Of a DNA stretch of 14,670 nt, positions 1-5,851 are shown piece by piece. This DNA is from Gemmatimonadota bacterium. Lineage in GTDB: Bacteria; Latescibacterota; UBA2968; UBA8231. The stretch is from contig VXOR01000075.1 of the NCBI GenBank assembly GCA_009840005.1, forward strand, positions 1-14,670, in the 5' to 3' direction. The notes under the pieces were generated by a model. It had not been told where the DNA came from and did not search any database. It saw only the letters and a list, made by a program, of their open reading frames with translations. Numbering within the stretch: position 1 is the stretch's first letter; every line of letters begins with the position of its first letter. The position numbers were made by a program, and so were the translations under genes.

Positions 1-26
1 GTTAATAACTGATGTTACGCACCCGG

Positions 27-55
27 GTAGGGGGCGGTTTGAAACCGCCCCCTAC
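27..55 (-). terminator. GC-rich hairpin overlapping the stop codon of the response regulator
   Basis: Bases 27-40 and 42-55 form a perfect 14-bp inverted repeat (GTAGGGGGCGGTTT and its complement) with almost no loop, so the inner pairs must open. On the minus strand it lies at the very end of the response-regulator gene, and the TAG stop (52-54) is inside the stem. No T-tract follows on the minus strand, so it is not a textbook Rho-independent terminator. It may act as a 3' stabilising hairpin or a terminator needing help. The structure is seen directly; its role is inferred. Confidence 0.55.
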
Positions 56-1413
56 TTGGTGATGTTGTAGCGCTTGAGCTTGTACTGAAGAGAGCGGACG
101 CTGATGCCTAAAATGGCGGCCGCTTCGCGGCGGTTGCCTGTGAGGCGCTGGAGGGTCTGGCGGATGAGTTCAGCTTCGACCTCTTGGAGGGAAGAGCCGA
201 GGGTCATTGAGAATTGCCCGGGGCCATCGGCTAGCTCGCCGAGCGGGCCGGGCAGGTGTTCGGGGAGGATGACTGCTGCCGGGGTGGTGACCACGAGCCG
301 CTGTAGTAGGTTGCGCAACTGACGCACATTGCCCGGCCAATTATAGGCGATGAGGCCCTCCATGGCCTCCGAGCTGATTTTCTTGGAGGGCTTGTTTTGT
401 GCGCGGCAGGTTTCGTCGAGGCACATTTCGACTAAGACCGGAATGTCTTCCCGCCGTTGGCGCAAAGGGGGAATGTCGATGGGGATCACGTTGAGGCGGT
501 AGTACAGGTCTTCGCGGAAAGCGCCTGTTGCGACGGCGTTTTCAAGGTCGCGGTTAGTCGCGGCGATGATGCGCACATCAGCGCGGTGGACTTGCGGGTC
601 TCCGAGCGGTTGGAACTCGTGGGACTCTAGGACGCGCAGCAGCTCGACCTGATTTTTGTGCGAGACCTCGCCGATTTCGTCGAGGAAGAGGGTCCCGCCC
701 TCGGCGAGGGTGAACCGGCCGGGCCGGTCGGCGTGGGCGCTGGTAAAGGCCCCGCGCTTGTGGCCGAACAGTTCGCTGGTAAAAAGTTCTTCGGTGAAGC
801 CGCCGCAGTTGACGGCCACAAAAGGGGCGTCGCGGCGTCTGCTGCGATCGTGGATGGCGCGCGCTACCAGATCCTTGCCAACGCCGGTCTCGCCGCGCAA
901 GAGCACTGGCACGTCTGTTTCGGCCACTTGTTTGATCGTGGCCGCAGCGGCCTGCATGGCCGGGCTGCGGCGCACGAGGCGGCGGAAAGGGGCTTCTTTT
1001 TCAAGGCGGTGGTGGAGCTTGCGATTTTCGACGACGAGTTCGAAGCGGTCGAGGGCACGGGAGACTACGAGGCGCAAGTTGTCTAAATCGACGGGTTTGG
1101 TCACAACGTCGTACGCGCCTTTGCGCATGGCTTCGACCGCGGTGTGGACGTTGTCGTGGTCCGTGAGGATGATGCACAGGGTGTCGGGGTGGTTCTGTCC
1201 AACCTCCTGCAAAAGTTGCATCCCAGCAGGACCGGGCATCTGCAAGTCGAGAATAGCCAAGTGGAAATTGCCAGCTTTTAGCATCCGGCGCACTTGGGCA
1301 GCGTCCGCGGCGGTTTCAATGGCATAGCCGGGCTTTTGCAATGCCTCTTGCAGCCCTTCGCGGATAAAGAGCGATTGGTCGGCGATGAGGATGTTGGCCT
1401 GAAGTTGGGGCAT
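52..1413 (-). CDS. Sigma-54-dependent response regulator, NtrC family
   Basis: This 453-residue cytoplasmic protein has the three-part NtrC layout. A receiver (about 1-120) has phosphoacceptor D56, T84 and K106. A sigma-54 AAA+ domain (about 145-370) has Walker A GETGVGKD at 174-181 and Walker B D245/E246, with an FREDLYYRLNV arginine-finger region further on. A Fis-type helix-turn-helix closes the C-terminus (TGNRREAAAILGIS region). Such proteins take phosphate from a histidine kinase, bind upstream enhancers and use ATP to open sigma-54 promoters. Two points are unusual: the usual acidic pair near the receiver start reads D12-Q13, and the sigma-54 contact loop GAFTGA reads GAFTSA (221-226). 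No kinase is adjacent inside the window. The gene is divergent from ubiE across 44 bp. I saw no convincing -24/-12 site in the gaps, so its targets are unknown. Length and domain order are normal for the family. Confidence 0.95.
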   Translation of the reverse strand: MPQLQANILIADQSLFIREGLQEALQKPGYAIETAADAAQVRRMLKAGNFHLAILDLQMPGPAGMQLLQEVGQNHPDTLCIILTDHDNVHTAVEAMRKGAYDVVTKPVDLDNLRLVVSRALDRFELVVENRKLHHRLEKEAPFRRLVRRSPAMQAAAATIKQVAETDVPVLLRGETGVGKDLVARAIHDRSRRRDAPFVAVNCGGFTEELFTSELFGHKRGAFTSAHADRPGRFTLAEGGTLFLDEIGEVSHKNQVELLRVLESHEFQPLGDPQVHRADVRIIAATNRDLENAVATGAFREDLYYRLNVIPIDIPPLRQRREDIPVLVEMCLDETCRAQNKPSKKISSEAMEGLIAYNWPGNVRQLRNLLQRLVVTTPAAVILPEHLPGPLGELADGPGQFSMTLGSSLQEVEAELIRQTLQRLTGNRREAAAILGISVRSLQYKLKRYNITK

Positions 1414-1422
1414 GAGCTTCTG

Positions 1423-1450
1423 TTGACAGTGATGGTAACGGGACTAGCTT
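1423..1450 (+). promoter_or_regulatory. Candidate sigma-70-type promoter of ubiE/menG
   Basis: A perfect TTGACA (1423-1428) is followed after 16 bp by TAGCTT (1445-1450), a weak -10 box, only 7 bp before the ubiE ATG at 1458. There is no convincing Shine-Dalgarno sequence before that ATG. If this promoter is real, the mRNA would start at or next to the start codon and be leaderless. It sits in the 44-bp divergent gap shared with the response regulator. Confidence 0.3.
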
Positions 1451-1457
1451 TTCACTC

Positions 1458-2186
1458 ATGGAGAATAAGCAAAACGTCGCCGAACACAAGAGGCGCAACC
1501 GAGACATGTTCAACGCCATTGCCCGGCGCTACGACTTGCTCAACCACCTGCTCAGCGGCGGCGTGGATGTGTATTGGCGGCGACGCGCCCTCCACACAGC
1601 TTGGGACAAGAACCCACAGCGCGTCTTGGATCTGGCTACTGGCACCGGCGATTTTGCCCTCGCGGCTGACCGCTTGGGGCCGCAGCAGGTCGTCGGTATT
1701 GACATGGCCGTAGAGATGTTGCGGCTGGGAGCGGCCAAGGTGGCGGCCAAAGGCCCGTCCGCGCGCGTGGACTTGCTGGTCGGCGACGCCGAGCAACTAC
1801 CGTTTCAGGACCATACCTTCGACATGGTGACCGGGGCCTTTGGAGTGCGCAATTTTGGCCACATTCCGAGTGGCTTGGCCGAGGCGCATCGGGTGCTCAA
1901 GCCCGGCGGCCAACTTTTGGTGCTCGATTTTTGCGAGCCTACGGCACCGCTGTTTCGGCAATTGTACCTATTCTACTTTCACAAAGTGCTGCCCTTGATC
2001 GGCGGCCTAATCTCTGGCCAGCGCCGGGCCTACGCCTATCTGCCGCGCTCGGTGGGTACCTTCCCCCAGGGGCGGGCTTTTGTCGAATTGCTCGACGCGG
2101 CTGGGTTCAGCCAGACGCGCTACATGCCTATGACGCTAGGGATTGCCGCGGTGTATCAAGGCGTCAAAGGGCCGGTTGACGAATAG
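1458..2186 (+). CDS. ubiE: Demethylmenaquinone/ubiquinone C-methyltransferase UbiE/MenG
   Basis: This 242-residue SAM-dependent methyltransferase performs the C-methylation step of menaquinone synthesis (and of ubiquinone where made), using demethylmenaquinone at the inner face of the membrane. Recognition rests on several family blocks: the N-terminal MFNAIARRYDLLNHLLSGG segment (17-35), the SAM-binding loop DLATGTGDF (58-66), the GAFGVRNF block, HRVLKPGGQLLVLDF, and AYAYLPRSV near the C-terminus. The length is normal. An FCB-type organism would be expected to use menaquinone, so menG is the more likely physiological name. The ATG at 1458 is the natural start because it precedes the conserved N-terminal helix by a typical distance. 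No Shine-Dalgarno is obvious, and the gene may be leaderless. No other quinone gene is visible nearby, so it appears to be a single-gene unit. Confidence 0.95.
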   Translation: MENKQNVAEHKRRNRDMFNAIARRYDLLNHLLSGGVDVYWRRRALHTAWDKNPQRVLDLATGTGDFALAADRLGPQQVVGIDMAVEMLRLGAAKVAAKGPSARVDLLVGDAEQLPFQDHTFDMVTGAFGVRNFGHIPSGLAEAHRVLKPGGQLLVLDFCEPTAPLFRQLYLFYFHKVLPLIGGLISGQRRAYAYLPRSVGTFPQGRAFVELLDAAGFSQTRYMPMTLGIAAVYQGVKGPVDE

Positions 2187-2306
2187 GATACCCATAGGTA
2201 TTATGATGTAGCTTTGTGGTATGAAAACGAGGCGGATCTGGTTTTCACTGCGGCGGATCATCGGCTAAAAGACCGAATCGTGGATATTGGCCGCACCCAC
2301 TCCTAA
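2187..2306 (+). pseudogene. Possible C-terminal remnant of a PIN-domain (VapC-like) protein
   Basis: Directly after the ubiE stop, and in the same frame, 39 codons stay open to a TAA at 2304-2306. The peptide contains YYDVALWYENEADLVF followed by TAADHRLKDRIVDIG. This resembles the end of PIN-domain RNases, where a helix is followed by 'ADLVFTADxRL' with an acidic residue. No start codon, Shine-Dalgarno or N-terminal half with the first catalytic aspartate is present, and no antitoxin is beside it. I read it as a fragment left after deletion. A chance reading-through of an intergenic stretch is the alternative. Confidence 0.35.
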
Positions 2307-2422
2307 TTGACAATCAAGTTCCACTGATTGACGACCAAGCACAATAAGTCAATCCAGTCGAGGTCCCACAGGCGGAACAAGTGCGTCCGTTCCGGCAGGT
2401 GAGGGAAAACAATCACTACACT
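2307..2422 (+). other. Intergenic leader before the prepilin peptidase gene
   Basis: No gene is seen here apart from a possible upstream GTG start for the next gene at 2381. GATTGAC (2326-2332) and GTCAATC (2348-2354) form a 7-bp inverted repeat with a 15-nt spacer, which could be an operator or a weak hairpin. TTGACA at 2307-2312 has no acceptable -10 box at the right distance. A purine-rich AGGTGAGGG (2397-2405) lies too far from the chosen ATG at 2423 to be an ideal ribosome site. Confidence 0.3.
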
Positions 2423-3542
2423 ATGGAAGCACTACTCAATGATTTTAGTCGCGTGTTTTTGTTGGAGCTAGTTATGGTTTGTGCTCTTACCGTCTGCGGC
2501 TGCTATACAACCTATACGGATATTCACTTCCGCCAGATTCCCAACGGGGCTAGTTGGGGTCTGGTGGCCGTAGGTGTAGTAGCCCAGGGTTTATTCTGGC
2601 TTTGGGGACAGGTCGAACTGGCCCAAGTCGGCCTCGTCTTGTTGGTCGGTTTTGCCGTCAGCTACGTACTCTATATCTATGATCTATGGCTTCTGGGCGG
2701 CGGGCGATGCCAAATTGTTTTGGGCGTTTGTCCTAGTGCTGCCGCCGACGCTGTTTTCCTCCACTTCCCTCGCCTCCTTTAACGCGCCGCTTTGGGCGCT
2801 GCTGCTCAACGCCTTAGTGCTGACCTGTTTGGTCTTGCTGGGGTTGTGGGCGGTGTTGCGTCGCGGTCGGTCGGCGGAAGTCAAGGTGGGTTTGGACGCC
2901 TCGCAATGGCGGTCTTTAGGCTTGGAGTTGGCCGGCCTGATTGGGCTGGTGCTGGGTGTTGGCACCTTCCTGCTGGCCGAGACCATGACCTTTGTCGAGG
3001 TGATGGTCGCCGTCTTAGTGCTCTATCTGCTCGTGGACCGCTTCGTGCCCCAAAATTTCCGGCTGACCTTGGCCCTGCCCGGGCTGATCTTGGGCGGCTA
3101 CACGGCCTTGGCATCTGGCGACTGGCCGATCTATCTGACGCTGTGGGTCGTCTCTTGGGGCGTGTTCTTCCTCTACCATCTCATCCGGCACCTAGCCCCG
3201 CGATTCTTCGTCCAGGCGCTGCCTATTCCGGCATTGCGCGAAGGCATGGTGCCGCGTATGGCGATCTACGCTACGGAAAGTGAATACCGTTGTGGTGCCG
3301 AGGTCGAGCAAGGGCAAGACGTGCTGTGTTATGCCGGTCGCCCGTTGACGAAGGGGCAAGTGCGGACGTTGCACGAAAAATCAGTGGGGGATTCTTTCGC
3401 GCCCTTTGGCCATGCGTTGGAAGTGGAACTGGCTGTACCGTTTGCGCCGATCATTGCCGTCGCTGGGGTATTGACCGTGATCTTGGGCGGCAGTGTGATC
3501 CAACCCCTGATCGAGTTGTTTTCTCCGTGGCTACCGTCTTAG
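2423..3542 (+). pseudogene. Prepilin peptidase (A24 family), frameshifted by a 7-bp duplication
   Basis: A24 aspartyl proteases cleave the leader of type IV prepilins or preflagellins in the inner membrane. Both catalytic blocks are present but in different frames: YTDIHFRQIPN (D33) in the first, and AAGDAKLFW (D93) one frame over. Exact tandem copies of ATCTATG (2675-2688) cause the shift. Removing one copy gives a continuous 370-residue protein whose two aspartates are 60 apart, close to FlaK (D18/D79). About six membrane helices follow, then LPIPALREGM, reminiscent of archaeal-type preflagellin peptidases, a soluble segment and a last helix. As written, frame one stops at 2782. The ATG at 2423 keeps the first helix whole; GTG 2381 and ATG 2474 (with GGAG six bases upstream) are alternatives. 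The gene ends 10 nt before the FMN_bind gene, so it leads that operon. No pilin or secretion ATPase is visible. Confidence is high in the family and in the frameshift as written, and low on whether the cell carries it. Confidence 0.85.
2675..2688 (+). repeat. 7-bp perfect tandem duplication inside the prepilin peptidase gene
   Basis: ATCTATG occurs twice in direct succession (2675-2681 and 2682-2688). Seven is one more than a multiple of three, so the second copy moves the reading frame by +1 just before the conserved GxGD block. With one copy the reading is VLYIYGFWAAGDAKL, a normal A24 motif. Confidence 0.95.
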
Positions 3543-3552
3543 TGGGGGACCT

Positions 3553-4164
3553 ATGAATCGGGATAGAAAAGACCCGGTAATGATGGCCTTTGGCGTCTTG
3601 TTGGTTGTGTTGCTGCCGACCTTTTTCCTGTTGGCGAGTCGCTATCAATCAATAGACGAGCGGGTACAACAGTTGCAGCCCAAGCCCTTGGTGCCCGTGC
3701 CGTCCTCTAAAGAACTGTTGGCGCAAGTGCGCCAAGTCGTATCCGACAGTACGCTCCAACTCCAACCGGTCTGGGCTGCCGAGCCGGAACCGACTTCTGG
3801 CCTCGTGGCCGCCTACCAAGTCGTGCGCGGCGACCAAGCGGTGTATCGGCTGGTGCTGTTCCGCCACGATATCGCCTGTAGCGTGTGCCGGGACGTGCTG
3901 GCTGCCGCGCTGTACGATGCCAAGGGCGACGCGCTGGTGCAGGTGCTCTTGCTCGATTATTGGGAGGTGCGCGGCGAGCGGATTGATACTGCACGGTTTC
4001 TGCGTCAATTCGCGGGTCGCCCAGTGGCCGAGGAATTGGCTATTGAGGCCAATGTCGATGGGATCAGTGGGGCCACTTTTTCGGCCGGGGGCTTGGTCGA
4101 ACAGCTCAACAGGGCGGCGGCGTGGGTGCGAGAGCATCCGCTGGAGAAGGAGGCAAACCTATGA
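3553..4164 (+). CDS. Membrane-anchored FMN_bind-like protein with a CxxC
   Basis: This 203-residue protein has one N-terminal membrane helix (about 9-29) and an exported domain. Near the C-terminus, DGISGATFS (169-177) matches the flavin-attachment region of FMN_bind proteins such as RnfG and NqrC, where the hydroxyl residue closing (S/T)GAxx(T/S) takes FMN through a phosphoester bond. Here that residue would be S177 rather than the usual threonine. Upstream, CSVC (109-112) is an extra CxxC that could exchange electrons with a thioredoxin. GGGGGA at 3544-3549 serves the ATG at 3553. The stop overlaps the next ATG (ATGA, 4161-4164), implying coupled translation with a thioredoxin-like protein. 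A likely role is electron delivery across or at the membrane to the envelope thioredoxins that follow; this is inferred from motif and context. No ApbE-type flavin transferase is in the window. Confidence 0.65.
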   Translation: MNRDRKDPVMMAFGVLLVVLLPTFFLLASRYQSIDERVQQLQPKPLVPVPSSKELLAQVRQVVSDSTLQLQPVWAAEPEPTSGLVAAYQVVRGDQAVYRLVLFRHDIACSVCRDVLAAALYDAKGDALVQVLLLDYWEVRGERIDTARFLRQFAGRPVAEELAIEANVDGISGATFSAGGLVEQLNRAAAWVREHPLEKEANL

Positions 4165-4703
4165 ACGCGCTCAAACCCAATCGCTGGGCTACGGCCCTGA
4201 TCGTGGCTACCGGCATCTTGTTGGGAATGTGTACTTTCTTGGCGGCCAAGATCGTCCATCCGCCTCCCATTGATCCGCTGGATGTGGAGTTTTGGGATTT
4301 GTTGGGTACGCAAGCGACCGTGCTGGAACTGGAAAGTCTGACGGGCACGGGCACGGTTTCCAACGCGCCGTTTGCGGGCGAGCCCTATCTGCTCATTTTC
4401 GCCGACCCTACTTGCCGGGCCTGCGAGACGATCTATCCCCACCTGCTGCGTGCCTCGCAGGTGCAGGGGGTGCATGTCCTGTTCATTGCATCGGGCGACC
4501 GGCAAGCGATGCGAGACAAAGTTGAGGAACACAGTTTTTCGTTTCCCGTCGCCTTTGATTTCCTGTTGACGGCTAATCCGCCTTTTGAGGTAAACGCTTT
4601 TCCTACCGCCGTATGGGTGGATGCCGAAGGCAAAGTGGCCAAAGCCGCTACCGGCGGCCTGCCCGCTGTTGCCGTAATAGGCATTGCCGGAGGGGGGGCC
4701 TGA
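4161..4703 (+). CDS. Membrane-anchored thioredoxin-fold protein (CRAC)
   Basis: The 180-residue product begins with a membrane helix (about 9-29), followed by a linker and a thioredoxin-fold domain. The active-site CxxC is CRAC (85-88) within FADPTCRACETIYPHL, and a cis-proline type FPT occurs near residue 152, before an AVWVDAEGKV strand. It resembles the TlpA/MauD-like group of extracytoplasmic thiol-disulfide proteins. The ATG at 4161 is chosen over an earlier in-frame ATG at 4122 because AAGGAGG (4147-4153) is ideally placed and the upstream gene stops at 4164. The ATGA overlap indicates co-expression with the FMN_bind-like protein, which could be its electron donor. It ends with a Gly/Ala-rich tail (GIAGGGA). 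Whether it oxidises, reduces or isomerises cannot be told from sequence. Confidence 0.8.
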   Translation: MNALKPNRWATALIVATGILLGMCTFLAAKIVHPPPIDPLDVEFWDLLGTQATVLELESLTGTGTVSNAPFAGEPYLLIFADPTCRACETIYPHLLRASQVQGVHVLFIASGDRQAMRDKVEEHSFSFPVAFDFLLTANPPFEVNAFPTAVWVDAEGKVAKAATGGLPAVAVIGIAGGGA

Positions 4704-4706
4704 GCC

Positions 4707-5273
4707 ATGTCCTTTGTAACGCTCTTGCGTCGTCCGGTGGTGTGGACGGTGGTGGCCTGTGCGGCGGTCGTGCTCTTTTTGGTGCTGCGTCCTTCTTCTT
4801 CGTCCATCTCTCCGGTGGTCTGGACTGCCCCCTCAGCTAATCCTCCGTCCGAGGTGCTGCGACCGGGGGAGGCCGCGCCGGACTTCGCGCTGCCGGCGGT
4901 GGAGGGCGGCATTGTGGAACTCAGCACTTTACAGGGAAAGTCTGCCCTGCTCGTTTTTGTTACCTCGGAATGTCCGTATTGCAAAAAATTAAACAAGCAG
5001 CTTGAAGCCTTTGAACTGAATGCGGATCAACAACTCGTGTTCATTTGCACAGGAGAAGAGGGTGCTCGGAAGATCAGGGAGACCTATTCCTTTACGTACC
5101 CGGTGTTGATTGACTCGGCTGGTGCTATTTCACGGGCATACAAAACCCCCGGGGTGCCTACGGTGTATCAGATCGATACCGAGGGGAAAGTGGTGGACTT
5201 GGGGGTGGGGTGGCCGCCGGCTTGGGAATTCGCTCGGGGTTTTGGCCAAACACAGCCTAGCGAAGGCTCTTGA
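4707..5273 (+). CDS. Membrane-anchored TlpA/ResA-like thioredoxin (CPYC)
   Basis: This 188-residue protein has an N-terminal anchor (about 10-27), a Ser/Pro-rich linker and a redoxin domain starting at PGEAAPDFALP. The active site is CPYC (89-92) in VFVTSECPYCKKLN; the cis-proline is in GVPTVYQID, followed by a TEGKV strand. The layout fits the TlpA/ResA/AhpC-TSA superfamily facing the periplasm. CPYC is also the active site of many glutaredoxins, but the fold blocks here are TlpA-like. It begins three bases after the preceding thioredoxin's stop, so a pair of different thioredoxins is made from one mRNA. Downstream lies a terminator-like hairpin and then a Cys-rich exported peptide, an attractive substrate. 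The first 35 codons are rich in Val and Ser and carry no lipobox. Confidence 0.85.
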   Translation: MSFVTLLRRPVVWTVVACAAVVLFLVLRPSSSSISPVVWTAPSANPPSEVLRPGEAAPDFALPAVEGGIVELSTLQGKSALLVFVTSECPYCKKLNKQLEAFELNADQQLVFICTGEEGARKIRETYSFTYPVLIDSAGAISRAYKTPGVPTVYQIDTEGKVVDLGVGWPPAWEFARGFGQTQPSEGS

Positions 5274-5290
5274 GACCGTTACGGCCCAGA

Positions 5291-5351
5291 AAGGAGGTAT
5301 ATCATACGGAGCACATGTAGTTTCAAGTCAGCAACCACAACGGTTTGCTGA
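5291..5351 (+). other. Strong ribosome-binding sequence with no AUG, ahead of a terminator
   Basis: AAGGAGG (5291-5297) is as good a Shine-Dalgarno as any in the window, yet no ATG, GTG or TTG follows at the proper distance. The frame beginning at ATC 5301 (or ATA 5304) stays open until TGA at 5349-5351, the last bases of the terminator stem. It could be a relic of a gene start, a leader using a non-standard start, or a ribosome-docking site that affects hairpin folding. Confidence 0.3.
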
Positions 5352-5359
5352 TCCTTTTT
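5328..5359 (+). terminator. Intrinsic terminator or attenuator before the Cys-rich peptide gene
   Basis: TCAGCAACC (5328-5336) pairs with GGTTTGCTGA (5342-5351) with one bulged T and an ACAAC loop. After TCC comes TTTTT (5355-5359) and further pyrimidine-rich sequence. This is a good Rho-independent terminator form. The Shine-Dalgarno of the next gene begins at 5370, leaving about 10 bases, too few for an independent promoter. The Cys-rich gene therefore probably depends on read-through, which makes this a likely attenuator. Confidence 0.65.
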
Positions 5360-5384
5360 CTACTCTTTCAAGGAGAAATGAATC

Positions 5385-5741
5385 ATGCAATCTCTCACGT
5401 TTGTTTTGGAAGCGTCGCTGCTGGCCCCGCTGGTTGAGTTCGCTACGTCGTCGAGCGGCCACGTAGAGCCGCGCCAGGGCTTGGCCTTGGGGTGGTTGGG
5501 CAGTGTGGTGGCTGGGTTGGCGGTGGTGTTTGGGACAGCCGAGCGGACGCAGACTGGTTACTGCTACGGAATACCCGAAGGGGCCGGAACGAGCAAAAAT
5601 TGCTCATGGATTTGTATGACAGATAGCCCATGTCGGTTTGATCACAATGGGAATCCCACAGGGTGGAACAGGGCAAAATGGTGCCACTCGGCGTCAAGTT
5701 ATTCCTGTCAACAGGAAGGATCCTACTCCTGCTCCTGCTGA
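5385..5741 (+). CDS. Small Cys-rich exported peptide (eight cysteines)
   Basis: I do not recognise this 118-residue protein. The first 35 residues look like a leader. A hydrophobic stretch (about 33-50, GLALGWLGSVVAGLAVVFG) resembles a signal peptide core or a single membrane helix, and then a small polar region carries all eight cysteines at 60, 73, 77, 83, 100, 108, 116 and 118. The spacing is C-x12-C-x3-C-x5-C-x16-C-x7-C-x7-C-x-C, ending on cysteine. An even number of cysteines behind an export signal suggests four disulfides or crosslinks. AAGGAG (5370-5375) supports the ATG at 5385. It follows two anchored thioredoxins and is enclosed by two hairpins. The long leader, cysteine-dense tail and neighbouring MauD-like proteins recall the methylamine dehydrogenase light chain, but the motifs do not match closely. 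A structural peptide, a toxin or a modified cofactor-bearing peptide are all possible. Confidence 0.6.
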   Translation: MQSLTFVLEASLLAPLVEFATSSSGHVEPRQGLALGWLGSVVAGLAVVFGTAERTQTGYCYGIPEGAGTSKNCSWICMTDSPCRFDHNGNPTGWNRAKWCHSASSYSCQQEGSYSCSC

Positions 5742-5749
5742 GGTCGTAA

Positions 5750-5784
5750 GCCAACGGGGCACTCTAGGCCGGTGTCCCGTTGGC
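5750..5784 (+). terminator. Strong hairpin after the Cys-rich peptide gene
   Basis: GCCAACGGGGCAC (5750-5762) and GTGTCCCGTTGGC (5772-5784) form a 13-bp stem with one G-T wobble and a 9-nt loop. It begins nine bases after the stop of the Cys-rich gene. There is no immediate T-run; TTTT occurs only about 13 bases further on. It is likely a transcript end or mRNA-stabilising structure separating the two gene runs. Confidence 0.6.
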
Positions 5785-5798
5785 TGGTAGTCCTCTGT

Positions 5799-5827
5799 TT
5801 TACTACGTCTGTCGCTCGACATATACC
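5799..5827 (+). promoter_or_regulatory. Candidate sigma-70-type promoter for the FG-GAP/glycosyltransferase run
   Basis: TTTACT (5799-5804) and TATACC (5822-5827), spaced by 17 bp, each match four of six consensus bases. The pair sits just after the hairpin at 5750-5784 and about 25 bases before the FG-GAP gene's ATG, with GGAGG in between. The position is logical for a new transcription unit; the match itself is modest. Confidence 0.35.
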
Positions 5828-5851
5828 ACCCACCGACTCTGGAGGTGCATT

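Noticed and set aside
656..1327. Long plus-strand open frame opposite the response regulator
   Set aside because: Its translation is low-complexity Arg/Ser-rich, it lacks motifs and a ribosome site, and it lies wholly opposite a clearly conserved gene.
2307..2312. TTGACA as a promoter for the prepilin peptidase operon
   Set aside because: No acceptable -10 box lies 15-19 bases downstream.
2660..2782. Programmed ribosomal frameshift in the prepilin peptidase gene
   Set aside because: No slippery codon plus stop or stimulatory structure is evident, and the first frame continues about 100 bases past the junction. The exact 7-bp duplication explains it better.
4161..5741. Methylamine dehydrogenase (mau) cluster
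   Set aside because: MauD-like thioredoxins and a Cys-rich small protein are present, but there is no MauB, MauE or MauG, and the peptide's cysteine and tryptophan pattern does not match MauA.
5742..5851. Sigma-54 (-24/-12) promoter for the FG-GAP gene, regulated by the NtrC-type protein
   Set aside because: No TGGCAC-N5-TTGCA-like match was found by eye here or in the other gaps.
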